Assembly: GCF_000143885.2 (NCBI RefSeq)
Contig: NC_018581.1
Location: 1,116,001 to 1,180,000, forward strand
DNA: 64,000 nucleotides
Reading direction: 5' to 3'
DNA from: Gordonia sp. KTR9
Lineage (GTDB): Bacteria > Actinomycetota > Actinomycetes > Mycobacteriales > Mycobacteriaceae
The translations under genes were made by a program, and so were the position numbers. The notes beneath the pieces are model-generated. The model saw nothing but the letters and a program-made list of their open reading frames with translations. It had not been told where the DNA came from and did no database searches. This document shows positions 18,876-35,364 of this stretch, piece after piece; the stretch's first letter is position 1, and each line of letters begins with the position of its first letter.

Positions 18876-20203
18876 TGACCACACCGGATCTGACCCAGAA
18901 TTCGGGTCCCGGCCGCTGGTTCACGCCGCGGCACATCGTGGTGATCGTGATCGGGCTGATCATCGCGCTCATCCTCGCGGGAGCGCTCTGGTGGGTGTTC
19001 TCCTCGACCGGCACCACGAAGATCACCGCGACCTTCAAGCGGTCGGTCGGCATCTACGAGGGCTCCGACGTCCGGGTGCTCGGTGTGGCCGTCGGCAAGG
19101 TCGACTCGGTCACGCCGGAGGGCGAGACGGTGAAGGTGACCATGACCGTCGACCGCGGGGTCGAGCTGCCCGCGGATGTCCGTGCGGTGCAGATCATCCC
19201 GTCGGTCGTCGCGGATCGCTACGTGCAGCTCACCCCCGCCTACACGGGTGGGGAGAAGGCGCCGCGCGACCTCACCCTCTCCGTCGACCAGACGATGGTC
19301 CCGGTGGAGGTCGACCAGATCTACGCCAGCGTCAAGGAACTGTCCGACGCCCTCGGACCCGATGGCGCCAACAAGACCGACGGCACCGGCCGCCAGGGTG
19401 CGGTGAGTGAACTCGTCACGACCGGCGCGGAGAACCTCGAGGGCAACGGCGAGAAGCTCGGTGCGGCCATCGAGGGACTGTCGAAGGCCTCGACGACGCT
19501 GAGCGATTCGCGCGGCAACCTCTTCGACACCGTGAAGAACCTGAACACCTTCGTCGGCGCACTGCGCGAGAACGATGCGCAGGTACGGCAGTTCAACACC
19601 CAGATGGCCTCGTTCAACCAGTTCCTCGCCGGTGAGCGCGAGCAGCTCGCCGCCGCGCTGAACAAACTGTCGATCGCTCTCGGCGACGTGGCGACCTTCC
19701 TCGCCGACAACCGCGAGCAGATCGGCGAGACGGTGAAGGACCTGCAGCCGACGACCCAGGCGCTGCTCGACCAGAAGAACAACCTCAAAGAGGTCCTGAC
19801 CGTGCTGCCGATCACGGTGAACAACCTGATCAACGCCTACGACGCCGAGTCGGGCACGCTGTCGATGCGGCTGACGATCCCGGACCTGCAGGACCTGATC
19901 GGAGCGCAGTGTCGCCTGCTCGACCTCGGGCAGCTGTTGCCGGGCAACCCCGCGGCCGATCAGTTCAGCGACACGTTGCGTCCGCTGATCAGCCAGTGCG
20001 AGGAGATCGGTGACCAGATCCAGAAGGGTGTGCTCGAGCCGCTGCTGCCCGTGCTGCCGTTCGGCATCATGAGCAACAACAAGCTGCAGCGCGCGCCGGT
20101 GCCGGGCACCGTCCCGGGCAACCCCGACCCCGAGATCGGCAACCCGTCGTCCTCGAGGTCGCCGGCCCCGTCGTCCACCCCGCGACCCCGGGGAGGCAAC
20201 TGA
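18875..20203 (+). CDS. mceD: Mce family protein MceD
   Basis: A 442-residue protein with a membrane helix at about 18-42, an MCE domain ([21 protein letters not shown]) and long helical repeats. A Cys pair ([17 protein letters not shown]) precedes a Pro/Ser-rich tail. ATG 18875 shares a base with the mceC stop. The open frame extends far upstream, but that part is the shadow of mceC. It is a component of the hexameric lipid conduit. Confidence 0.9.
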   Translation: MTTPDLTQNSGPGRWFTPRHIVVIVIGLIIALILAGALWWVFSSTGTTKITATFKRSVGIYEGSDVRVLGVAVGKVDSVTPEGETVKVTMTVDRGVELPADVRAVQIIPSVVADRYVQLTPAYTGGEKAPRDLTLSVDQTMVPVEVDQIYASVKELSDALGPDGANKTDGTGRQGAVSELVTTGAENLEGNGEKLGAAIEGLSKASTTLSDSRGNLFDTVKNLNTFVGALRENDAQVRQFNTQMASFNQFLAGEREQLAAALNKLSIALGDVATFLADNREQIGETVKDLQPTTQALLDQKNNLKEVLTVLPITVNNLINAYDAESGTLSMRLTIPDLQDLIGAQCRLLDLGQLLPGNPAADQFSDTLRPLISQCEEIGDQIQKGVLEPLLPVLPFGIMSNNKLQRAPVPGTVPGNPDPEIGNPSSSRSPAPSSTPRPRGGN

Positions 20204-21534
20204 TGAACCGCTCGTCGATGCGTACGGCGATGGCCGGCGCAGCACTGTCGCTGACCCTGCTGGTGACCGGCTGCATGTCCAACGGCATCCAGTCGATCCC
20301 GCTGCCCGGTGGCGTGAACACCGGGGACAACGCGCGCACGTACAAGATCCAGTTCGACGACGTGCTCGACCTCGTGCCCCAGTCGACGGTCAAGCGCGAC
20401 GGCATCCCGGTCGGGCGCGTGACCAAGGTCGAGGTGCCGAACGACCAGTGGTTCGCCCAGGTCACCGTCGAGGTGCAGAACAACGTCGATCTCTCCGACG
20501 AGGCCGAGGCGAGCGTGCAGCAGACCTCGCTGCTCGGCGAGAAGTTCGTGGCGTTGACCGAACCGGACGGCAGTGCCGACGCGCCGCGCCAGAACCCCGA
20601 CCAGCCGATCCCGGTGTCGCGGACACGCACCGCCACCGACATCGAGCAGGTTCTCGGCGCACTGGCCCTGCTGCTCAACGGCGGTGGTCTCAATCAGCTG
20701 CAGCCGATCGTCACCGAGCTGAACAAGGCGCTCGACGGCCGGACCGACAAGGTCCGCAACCTGATCGGCGAGACCGAGGACCTCATCGCCGGGCTGAACC
20801 GGCAGCGTGACGACATCATCACCGCCATCGACGGTCTGGCCGAGTTGTCGACGCGCACGGCCGCGCAGACCGCGCAGATCGACCGCATCCTCAAGCAGCT
20901 GCCCGCGGGCGTCGAGGTGCTGGAGGAGCAGCGACCGCAGTTCGTCGAGCTGCTGACCAAGCTCGATCAGCTCGGTCAGGTCGGTACCGATGTGCTGGGC
21001 AAGTCGCGCACGGCGCTGATCAACGATCTGAAGGCGTTGCGGCCGGTGCTCACCCAGCTCGCCGCCGCGGCTCCCGATCTCATCACCGCGGCGCCGCTGA
21101 TGCTCACCCACCCGTTCCCGGACTGGCTGTTGCCGGGTGTCCGCGGTGACTCGACCAACCTGTTCATGACGCTCGACCTCCGCGTGCTCAATCAGCTCGA
21201 GGCGCTCGGCGTCGGCCAGGGGACCCCGAAGTACTCGCCGCCTGCTCGCGTGAGCGTGCCGGTCGACCCGCGCAACCCGTACTACCGCGGCAACGGACCG
21301 CGCTACGGGTGGCCGACCATCACCTTGCTTCCGCCGGGTCCGAACTGGCGTCCGGGACCGAACACCCCGCCGTCGGGTGGGCGCTATCCCGCGTCCTTCT
21401 CCCGGCCGGCAGAGGGCGCCGGCCCGATGCCGACTCCCGCGACCCCGGGTCAGGGCATCCTCGACGGCCCGCTGGCCGCGATGGGACTCGCACCGGCGGC
21501 GCCCACCCAGAACCCGTCAGGAGCAGGACGATGA
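20203..21534 (+). CDS. mceE: Mce family lipoprotein MceE (LprK-type)
   Basis: A 443-residue protein with a lipoprotein signal: charged MNRSSMR, hydrophobic core, lipobox LVTGC with Cys24. The MCE domain (YKIQFDDVLDLVPQSTVKRDG) follows, then helical repeats and a Pro-rich tail. A lipid-anchored fifth subunit is the rule in mce operons. It starts on the last base of mceD and overlaps mceF by 4 bases. Confidence 0.92.
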   Translation: MNRSSMRTAMAGAALSLTLLVTGCMSNGIQSIPLPGGVNTGDNARTYKIQFDDVLDLVPQSTVKRDGIPVGRVTKVEVPNDQWFAQVTVEVQNNVDLSDEAEASVQQTSLLGEKFVALTEPDGSADAPRQNPDQPIPVSRTRTATDIEQVLGALALLLNGGGLNQLQPIVTELNKALDGRTDKVRNLIGETEDLIAGLNRQRDDIITAIDGLAELSTRTAAQTAQIDRILKQLPAGVEVLEEQRPQFVELLTKLDQLGQVGTDVLGKSRTALINDLKALRPVLTQLAAAAPDLITAAPLMLTHPFPDWLLPGVRGDSTNLFMTLDLRVLNQLEALGVGQGTPKYSPPARVSVPVDPRNPYYRGNGPRYGWPTITLLPPGPNWRPGPNTPPSGGRYPASFSRPAEGAGPMPTPATPGQGILDGPLAAMGLAPAAPTQNPSGAGR

Positions 21535-22772
21535 TCGGCAAGCTAGTCAAGATACAGCTGATCGTGTTCGTGATCGTCGGTCTGGTGGCGCTGGTGTACG
21601 TGGGCGCGAAGTACGCCCGCCTGGACAAGCTCGCCGGCGTCGGGATGTACACGGTCACCGCCAAGCTGCCCGATTCGGGCGGCATCTTCACCAACGCCGA
21701 GGTCACCTACCAGGGTGTGCCCGTGGGTCGCGTCGGCAAGCTGACGCTCACGTCCGAGGGAGTCGACGTCGCGCTCGACATCGACTCGGGTGGGCCGGAG
21801 ATCCCGGCGTCGGCGACCGCGGTCGTCGCGAACCGGTCGGCGATCGGCGAGCAGTTCGTCGACCTGCAACCGACGTCGTCGGAAGGGCCGTACCTGAAGG
21901 GCGGCGACACGATCACCAAGTACTCGCTTCCCGAGCCGCTCGAAGATGTGGTCGCCTCGGCGATCGACTTCACCGATTCGATCCCGGTCGACGACCTGAA
22001 CACCGTCATCACCGAACTCGGCCGCGCGTTCAACGGGCAGGGTGAGAACCTCACCCGCCTCGTCGACTCGCTCGGCAAGCTGTCGCGGGCCGGCGTGGAC
22101 AACCTGAGTGAGACCGTCGCGCTCATCCAGAACTCGAACGTCGTGCTAGGCACCCAGGCCGATCAGTCCGACGCGATCCTCACGTGGTCGCGCAACCTGA
22201 ATCTGGTCACCGCGACGCTGGCCTCGGCCGATCCCGACCTTCGGCGACTGCTGACGACGGGCACGTTGTCGGCGACGCAGATCTCAGAGCTGATCCAGAA
22301 GAACGGCAACGACCTCTCCAAGGTCGTGAAGGATCTCGCCGAGGTGGCCCGCACGATCGAGCCGGCGACCTACACGACGTCGACGACGTTCGCCATGCTG
22401 TCCGCGCTGTCGGCGGGTAGCCATGCACCCGCTCCGGGCGACGGCCAGATCCACTTCGGCGTCGTCCTCGAGACCAACAATCCCGCGGCTTGTACCCGCG
22501 GTTACGAGAGCACGGATCTGGTGCTGGCGGAGGCACGCCGACAGAATCCGGACTTCGATCCGCGCTACGACGACTTCGCGTTCAACACCGAGGCCAAGTG
22601 CACGGTGCCGTTCGGTAACCCGACCGGTGTGCGCAGCGCCGAACGCGCCCAATACGCCAACCCCGCCTACCCGCAGCCGTGGGACAACACCCCCAAGAAA
22701 GATCCCGACAAGCTCAACCTCAACCCGCTCGCCCGGCAGCTCGCAGCGCTGCTCGGTGTCCGGCCGCGGTAG
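21531..22772 (+). CDS. mceF: Mce family protein MceF
   Basis: A 413-residue protein starting MIGKLVKIQLIVFVIVGLVA, a single membrane anchor, followed by an MCE domain (YTVTAKLPDSGGIFTNAEVTYQG) and a helical domain. It ends with the MceF-type C-terminal region containing ACTRGYESTD and KCTVPFGNPTG. ATG 21531 overlaps the mceE stop. It is the sixth subunit of the conduit. Confidence 0.92.
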   Translation: MIGKLVKIQLIVFVIVGLVALVYVGAKYARLDKLAGVGMYTVTAKLPDSGGIFTNAEVTYQGVPVGRVGKLTLTSEGVDVALDIDSGGPEIPASATAVVANRSAIGEQFVDLQPTSSEGPYLKGGDTITKYSLPEPLEDVVASAIDFTDSIPVDDLNTVITELGRAFNGQGENLTRLVDSLGKLSRAGVDNLSETVALIQNSNVVLGTQADQSDAILTWSRNLNLVTATLASADPDLRRLLTTGTLSATQISELIQKNGNDLSKVVKDLAEVARTIEPATYTTSTTFAMLSALSAGSHAPAPGDGQIHFGVVLETNNPAACTRGYESTDLVLAEARRQNPDFDPRYDDFAFNTEAKCTVPFGNPTGVRSAERAQYANPAYPQPWDNTPKKDPDKLNLNPLARQLAALLGVRPR

Positions 22773-22871
22773 ACCCGACCACCCGACGAGCGACGCCGTC
22801 GCGATCAGGCCGCATGGTCCGGCTCGTGGCCTTGGCTTGCGCTCAGGAGCGATATATACAGTGTGTTCCCG

Positions 22872-23507
22872 ATGACTGGCACCCCAGAACCGACAGAGAA
22901 GAAGCCCAGCGGCATCCGCCCCGCCGTGCGCCGGGCGGCGAAGTACGCGCCGGTTGCACTGGCCGCAGTGGCGGTCGTGGTCGGCGTGGTGCTCGTGGCC
23001 GTGTTCGGTGTACGCGCCTACAACGTCTACTTCGACGAGTACCCCGCACAGGAGACCCGTGACGCCGCGACGCAGGCGGCCGAGCAGGCCGTCCTCAACA
23101 TCACGACGATCGACCCGGCCGATCTGGACGGCTTCCGGGAACGTGCCGAGGCCTCGCTGACCGGCAAGGCCAAGACCGAGGTGCTCGGCGGCAAGGACGG
23201 CAGCGTCCTCGACATGCTCGGGACGGCCGGTCCCAACACCGCCAAATTGAGCGCGCGACTGCTGCGCAGCGCACCGAGCGAGGTCGACGCCGACGAGGAC
23301 AAGGCCAAGGTGCTGGTCTATGTCGTGACGACACTCGAACGTCCCGGCCAGCCCGGCATCGACGAGACGCGCGGCTTCGACGTCAGCATGACCAAGGACG
23401 GCGACGCCTGGAAGGCCGAGAACATCCTCGGACTCGAGGGCATCGCCTACACCGACGCCGGCGGTGCGCCCGCTCCCGCGGCCCCGGCTCCGGAGGGGGG
23501 CAACTGA
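22872..23507 (+). CDS. Mce-associated membrane protein
   Basis: About 211 residues from ATG 22872 (a GTG at 22863 would add three). It has a short cytoplasmic part, one membrane helix (about 22-46) and an extracytoplasmic alpha+beta domain with RDAATQAAEQAVLNITTID, as in Mas proteins encoded after mce operons. Such proteins stabilise or accompany Mce complexes. The 99-bp gap after mceF is the largest in the operon. The stop overlaps the next start (TGATG). Confidence 0.85.
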   Translation: MTGTPEPTEKKPSGIRPAVRRAAKYAPVALAAVAVVVGVVLVAVFGVRAYNVYFDEYPAQETRDAATQAAEQAVLNITTIDPADLDGFRERAEASLTGKAKTEVLGGKDGSVLDMLGTAGPNTAKLSARLLRSAPSEVDADEDKAKVLVYVVTTLERPGQPGIDETRGFDVSMTKDGDAWKAENILGLEGIAYTDAGGAPAPAAPAPEGGN

Positions 23508-24409
23508 TGGCCGCCGATCGCCCGAAGAAGAAGCCCACCCCGAAGCGCCGTCCGACCCCGAAGGTCGCCGGCCGGACCTCGTTGCCCCCTGAGGTGCGAG
23601 GAGCGAAAGCCGCCGGGCTGAGCGAGCGCAGCGAGTCGAAGTCGACGAGCCTCGAAGGGCCTGGCGACGAGCCTCGCGACGCAACCACGGTCAACGCAGA
23701 GTCGGCCGAGCCCGAGACCCCCACCAATCCCGACACCACCAAGCCCGACCTCACCAAGCCCAAGGCCAAGCCCGTCGCGCGGGTCTCGACCCTGCGCCGG
23801 GGCGACGCGTCGGCGTCGGGTGCTCCGACGACGGGCACGAAGGACCGCCCGATGGGGCGGCGTCCCGGCAGGCGGTCGAACCGGCGGGGGAGGAGCGGTG
23901 CGCGCAACTTCCTCGGCATCCGCACCGGAGTGCTCGCCGCGGTCGCGGCCGGGCTGTTCGTCGTCGCGGCGATCCTGGCGTTTCATCCCGGTGCCGAGAT
24001 CGGCCCCAACAAGGCGTTCGTGGACCAGGAGTCGACGGCGCAGCTGACCTCGCAGGCCCAGGAGCGGATCTGCGCGGTGTTCGGGTACGACCACACCGAA
24101 CTCGACGAGTGGCAGAAGCGTGCCCAGGACGCCCTCACCGGTCAGGCGCGTACCGAGTTCGACGAGACCCTGAAGGCGCAGCGTGAGCTGATCACGCAGA
24201 CCAAGACGGGTGCGGAGTGTCGTGTCGACGCGATCGGCGTGCGGGACCTCAGCGGAGCCGACGACGGCGCGACGGCGACCGTCATCGCGAACCTCGTCGT
24301 GAGCGAGACCCAGAACAGCATGGCCACCAACAGCGGTGCGCCGCGCGCACAGTTCGCGATGGTGCGTGAGGGTGACCAGTGGCGGATTCGCGCTGTCGAG
24401 CCCTTCTGA
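23507..24409 (+). CDS. Mce-associated membrane protein with repeat-derived N-terminus
   Basis: A 300-residue protein. The C-terminal half is a normal Mce-associated protein: membrane helix at about 146-165 and then a domain with ERICAVFGYDHTELDEWQ and REGDQWRIRAVEPF. The N-terminal 130 residues are low-complexity, Lys/Pro/Thr-rich and predicted disordered. Residues 27-58 (starting PPEVRGAKAAGLSERSESKS) are encoded by a copy of the dispersed repeat that is intergenic elsewhere in this window. The gene is the last of the mce operon. Confidence 0.82.
   Translation: MAADRPKKKPTPKRRPTPKVAGRTSLPPEVRGAKAAGLSERSESKSTSLEGPGDEPRDATTVNAESAEPETPTNPDTTKPDLTKPKAKPVARVSTLRRGDASASGAPTTGTKDRPMGRRPGRRSNRRGRSGARNFLGIRTGVLAAVAAGLFVVAAILAFHPGAEIGPNKAFVDQESTAQLTSQAQERICAVFGYDHTELDEWQKRAQDALTGQARTEFDETLKAQRELITQTKTGAECRVDAIGVRDLSGADDGATATVIANLVVSETQNSMATNSGAPRAQFAMVREGDQWRIRAVEPF
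23585..23676 (+). repeat. Dispersed repeat copy inside a coding sequence
   Basis: CCTGAGGTGCGAGGAGCG followed by the longer variant (AAGCCGCCGGGC... to GACGAGCCTCGAAGGGC) matches the block ending at 33817. The copy is read in frame as residues 27-58 of the Mce-associated protein without creating a stop. Confidence 0.85.
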
Positions 24410-24768
24410 TCGGCCTCTCGCGCACGCAGATCACCAGGTCGGCAGCGGTGGCAAAACCCAACTTCACGAATTTCGCGCGTAGCGCTTGACGTGGAGGCGA
24501 TGTCGGGCCACGCTGTGACCAGCGATCGACGTGCAGGCAGCCACCCGCGCGAAATCGTTTCCAGACGGCTTGACAAAGTGCGTCTATTTTCTGCTACAGT
24601 TGGACGTTGCGCTGGCTGCCTCCTGTCCATCTATCGATCCTTCTTCGGCCACTCCTTAGACGTGTGTGCTGCGGTGATCGCCGATCCCAGGGTGTCACCA
24701 GCGAACGGCCCATCAAGCCACGTACTGCACATCTAGGTTGTGAAAACGTCGTGTTGGAAGGACGCATC
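24410..24768 (+). promoter_or_regulatory. rpoB upstream region with SigA-like promoter
   Basis: 359 bp without a gene. TTGACA (24570-24575) and TACAGT (24595-24600) form a housekeeping-type promoter with a slightly long 19-bp spacer, giving a predicted start near 24607 and a leader of about 160 nt. No riboswitch or terminator was recognised in the leader. The ribosome site GGAAGGA lies 6 bases before the TTG start at 24769. Confidence 0.6.
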
Positions 24769-28257
<3,489 letters not shown>

Positions 28258-28337
28258 CCCTCACCACCTCGGGCCGGGCGCCGGATTCACTCCCGGCGCC
28301 CGCGCCCACTGACAACAGAGCTCTGGAAAGGTAACAA

Positions 28338-32294
<3,957 letters not shown>

Positions 32295-32314
32295 TCACTG
32301 ACCCGAACACGACG

Positions 32315-32358
32315 CGGCCCCCGCACTCATCGCGAGTGCGGGGGCCGTTTCGCGTTTT
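32315..32358 (+). terminator. rpoBC terminator
   Basis: CGGCCCCCGCACTC and GAGTGCGGGGGCCG form a perfect 14-bp stem with a 5-base loop (32315-32347), followed by TTTCGCGTTTT. It lies 20 bp after the rpoC stop and also ends the convergent hydrolase region. Confidence 0.93.
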
Positions 32359-32360
32359 GC

Positions 32361-33359
32361 TCAGCCCACGGGCAGTGTGGTGACGGTGCGGGTGTCGAGC
32401 AGGTGGTCGTAGTAGCGGCCGCCGGGGTAGTAGGTCGCGGTGGCGGCGTCGTTCACCATGTCCGACGACCAGCCCGTGGCCAGCGTGCGGAGGACCCGGC
32501 CGTTGCGGGGACGCGGGACGGCCAGTTCGGACAGTTCGCCGATCAGGTCGGTCGACTCGCCTTCGGCGTCGATGTGGATGCCCGTGACCAGTCGCGAGCC
32601 GAGGAACGCCTGCCGCGTCGTCCGTTGCAGGACGGACACACCCTGGCCGAAGTTGTTGGACACCGAGGGCTGCGACGCGATGACCCGGATCGGCAGCCGA
32701 TCGGTGCCGAGAGTCGCTGCGGCAGTGGCGAAGTGACCGCCGAAGAACGAGTTGACCGGATCGAACAACATGAGTCCGGCCAGCCGCCGATAGGCGACCG
32801 GGTCGGCTCGGCGCAGTGCGTCGGCCGCCACGACGACGAACTCACCGCCGGCCGAATGCCCCGAGAAGACCATCCGGTACGGCATGGTCACGTCGGTCCG
32901 TCCGGCGGCGTCTCGTGCCTGCACAAGGCTGTTCGCCAGTGGACTGTCGAGGTCGCGACCCGACCCGAACACCCCACCGATCGTTCGGGCGAAGGCAGCG
33001 TTGTCGGCGATGTTGTAGGCGACGGCGCACCCGCCGAGGTTGACCGAGTCCAGCGTCGGACTCACGACGAGGAAGCCGGCGTCGGCGTATGCGCGGGCCA
33101 CGATGTCGAGGTTGGCCGCGGTGCGGGAGAAGCCGTGCTGGAGCCAGACGACCGCGGCGGGCTGACCGGGTGGGAAGTACCAGCGGGCCGCGACCCGGAC
33201 GGGCTTACCCGCACATTCGGTGGCGATCGACGACGACGACACGACCACCTCTGGACGGGCAGCCGGCGCGGCGGATGCGCTCGGGGGAGTTGCTCCGACC
33301 AACACGATCATCGCCGCGAGCGTCGCGATCAAGGGCCAGCGGAACGCGTTACCCGACAT
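32361..33359 (-). CDS. Secreted alpha/beta hydrolase
   Basis: A 332-residue protein with a signal peptide: hydrophobic core at about 10-24 and an Ala-rich cleavage region ending PPSASAAPAA. The nucleophile elbow is SGHSAGGEF, and VWLQHGFSR is the oxyanion-side HG motif. The fold suggests a lipase, cutinase-like or polyester-type hydrolase acting outside the membrane, but no substrate is indicated. It is convergent with rpoC and shares its terminator. Confidence 0.8.
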   Translation of the reverse strand: MSGNAFRWPLIATLAAMIVLVGATPPSASAAPAARPEVVVSSSSIATECAGKPVRVAARWYFPPGQPAAVVWLQHGFSRTAANLDIVARAYADAGFLVVSPTLDSVNLGGCAVAYNIADNAAFARTIGGVFGSGRDLDSPLANSLVQARDAAGRTDVTMPYRMVFSGHSAGGEFVVVAADALRRADPVAYRRLAGLMLFDPVNSFFGGHFATAAATLGTDRLPIRVIASQPSVSNNFGQGVSVLQRTTRQAFLGSRLVTGIHIDAEGESTDLIGELSELAVPRPRNGRVLRTLATGWSSDMVNDAATATYYPGGRYYDHLLDTRTVTTLPVG

Positions 33360-33415
33360 CCGGCCAGTCTAGGACCGGCCGGATGCCACGGTGGGGTGTT
33401 CGGGAAGGGCACTCC

Positions 33416-33597
33416 CACTGCTCCCTGATCCGCAAGATGCGACCCCCATGCTCCCTGAGGTGCGAGGAGCGTAAGCGAGCGGCCCACTTCTGCTCCCTGA
33501 GGTGCGAGGAGCGCAAGCGACGAGCCACGAAGGGCGTGGTGAGTTGCCTTGCGATGCCCTTCGTGGCTCGCTTCGCTCGCACCTCAGGGAGCAAGAA
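33416..33597. repeat. Dispersed repeat block with inverted arms
   Basis: Two direct units of CTCCCTGAGGTGCGAGGAGC at about 42-bp spacing, then an inverted half. GCTCCCTGAGGTGCGAG with GAGCCACGAAGGGC near 33492-33533 pairs with the complement at 33555-33592, giving 17+14-bp arms with a bulge. The 33360-33815 interval (456 bp) holds this block and the next and no gene. Confidence 0.85.
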
Positions 33598-33654
33598 ATT
33601 CGGACGCTCACGAGTGTTCTTTCGTAGTCCACGACGGCCGCCAGGCCGCAGATA

Positions 33655-33817
33655 CTGAGGTGCGAGGAGCGTAAGCGAGCGGCCCACTTCCGCTCCCTGA
33701 GGTGCGAGGAGCGTAAGCGAGCGGCCCACTTCTGCTCCCTGAGGTGCGAGGAGCGTAAGCCGCCGGGCCGAGCAAGCGACGGAGGAGCGCGTCGAGGTCG
33801 ACGAGCCTCGAAGGGTC
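33655..33817. repeat. Dispersed repeat block, tandem 42-bp units
   Basis: Three direct units (CTGAGGTGCGAGGAGCGTAA core) at a 42-bp period; the last is the long variant ending GACGAGCCTCGAAGGGTC. The block ends on the stop codon of the acyl-CoA synthetase gene at 33816-33818. Confidence 0.85.
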
Positions 33818-35330
33818 AGAGGTTGCGCTTGACCAGTTTCCCGGTCGGCGTGCGCGGCAGGGTGTCTCGGAAGATCACCTCGCGCGGCAACTTGAATCGC
33901 GCGATCCGCGGTCGCAGGTGTTCCAGCAGCGCGTCGGCGAGGTCGTCGTCCCCGTGCTGCCCCTCGACCGGTTGTACTACCGCTGTCACCCGCTCGCCGA
34001 GATCGGGGTCGGGCACGCCGATGACCGCGGCGTCGAGCACCGACGGGTGGGAGAGGAGGGCATCCTCGATCTCCCGCGGATAGATGTTCACCCCTCCCGA
34101 GATGATGAGGAACGAGTCCCGGTCGGTGAGGAAGAGATGACCGTCGTCGTCGACGTAACCGACGTCCCCGGTCGTCGTCCAGGTCGGATGATCGGGATGC
34201 TGTGCGGCACGGGTCTTCTCGGGGTCGTTGTGATACTCGAAGGGCAACTGGTCTCGCTCGAAGTAGATCGTGCCGATGGTGCCGGTGGGCACCTCGGCAC
34301 CCGCGGGGTCACAGACCCGGATGTTCCCCAGCACCGCTCGCCCCACCGTTCCCGGATGTTCCAGCCACTCCGGAGTGTCGACGATGGTGAGGCCGTTGAG
34401 TTCCGTGGACGAGTAGTACTCGGAGAGGATCGGGCCCCACCAGTCGATCATGGCCCGTTTGACGTCGACCGGACACGGCGCGGCGGCGTGCACCGCGACT
34501 GTCATGCTCGAGGTGTCATACCGGGTGCGCACCTCCTCGGGGAGCCGGAGCATACGCACGAACATCGTCGGCACCCATTGGCTGTAGGTGACGCGATGCT
34601 CCTCGATGAGCGCCAGCGCCCGTTCCGCGTCGAACCGCTCCATCACCACCACCGTGCCACCGAGCGCCTGCACCGAGGCGCAGGTCCGAAGTGGCGCAGC
34701 GTGATACAGCGGCGCGGGCGACAGGTACACGGTGTCGGGTCCGACGCCCCACACCGATTCGTTCATCGCCGTCATGGTGTCGCCGGGGTCGCCGATCTGG
34801 CGGTTCGGCAGCTCGGGTTTGATGCCCTTGGGGCGGCCGGTGGTGCCGGACGAATAGAGCATGTCCGCACCCCGCGGTTGATTCGCCGGCGGCTCGGTCG
34901 GTTGCCCCGACGCGGCGGAGTCGAGGTCGTCGTGGCCCACGATCCGGCCGGAGTAGGCCAACCGTGTCCCGACACCGGGCGTGAGCGGTGTCAGCTCGGC
35001 GCCGAGGTCGCCGAGAGCGGCGTCGACGATCAGTGCCTTGGCGCCGCAATCGGTCACGATGTACGCGCTCTCGGCGGCGGTGAGGTGCCAGTTCACCATG
35101 GTCAGATACAGGCCCGAACGCATGGCAGCCCAATAGATGTCGAAGACCCGCGCGGTGTTCGTGGCGAGCACCGCGAGGTGGTCGCCCGGCCGCAGACCGC
35201 GCTCGGCCAGGGATCGGGCGACCTGGATGGACCGGGTCTCCAACTGCGTGAACGTGACCGTCTCCCCGGACTCGGCCATGATGACCGCGGGATCGTTTGG
35301 GCGGGTGGAGAGATGGGCTCCGGGGTACAT
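33816..35330 (-). CDS. AMP-dependent acyl-CoA synthetase (FadD-like)
   Basis: A 504-residue adenylate-forming enzyme. It has the P-loop-like motif MLYSSGTTGRPKGI, the SSTELNGLT A5 motif, GDVGYVDDDGHLFLTDR and the terminal catalytic lysine in TGKLVKRNL. It activates a carboxylic acid to the CoA thioester. ATG 35330 follows GAGGAG. It is the last gene of a minus-strand set with SDR, MDMPI-type and aldehyde dehydrogenase genes, so its substrate is probably the acid they produce. Its stop codon touches the dispersed repeat. Confidence 0.9.
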   Translation of the reverse strand: MYPGAHLSTRPNDPAVIMAESGETVTFTQLETRSIQVARSLAERGLRPGDHLAVLATNTARVFDIYWAAMRSGLYLTMVNWHLTAAESAYIVTDCGAKALIVDAALGDLGAELTPLTPGVGTRLAYSGRIVGHDDLDSAASGQPTEPPANQPRGADMLYSSGTTGRPKGIKPELPNRQIGDPGDTMTAMNESVWGVGPDTVYLSPAPLYHAAPLRTCASVQALGGTVVVMERFDAERALALIEEHRVTYSQWVPTMFVRMLRLPEEVRTRYDTSSMTVAVHAAAPCPVDVKRAMIDWWGPILSEYYSSTELNGLTIVDTPEWLEHPGTVGRAVLGNIRVCDPAGAEVPTGTIGTIYFERDQLPFEYHNDPEKTRAAQHPDHPTWTTTGDVGYVDDDGHLFLTDRDSFLIISGGVNIYPREIEDALLSHPSVLDAAVIGVPDPDLGERVTAVVQPVEGQHGDDDLADALLEHLRPRIARFKLPREVIFRDTLPRTPTGKLVKRNL

Positions 35331-35364
35331 CAACACTCCTCGTGACTGAGTGGGGCGAGTCGAT

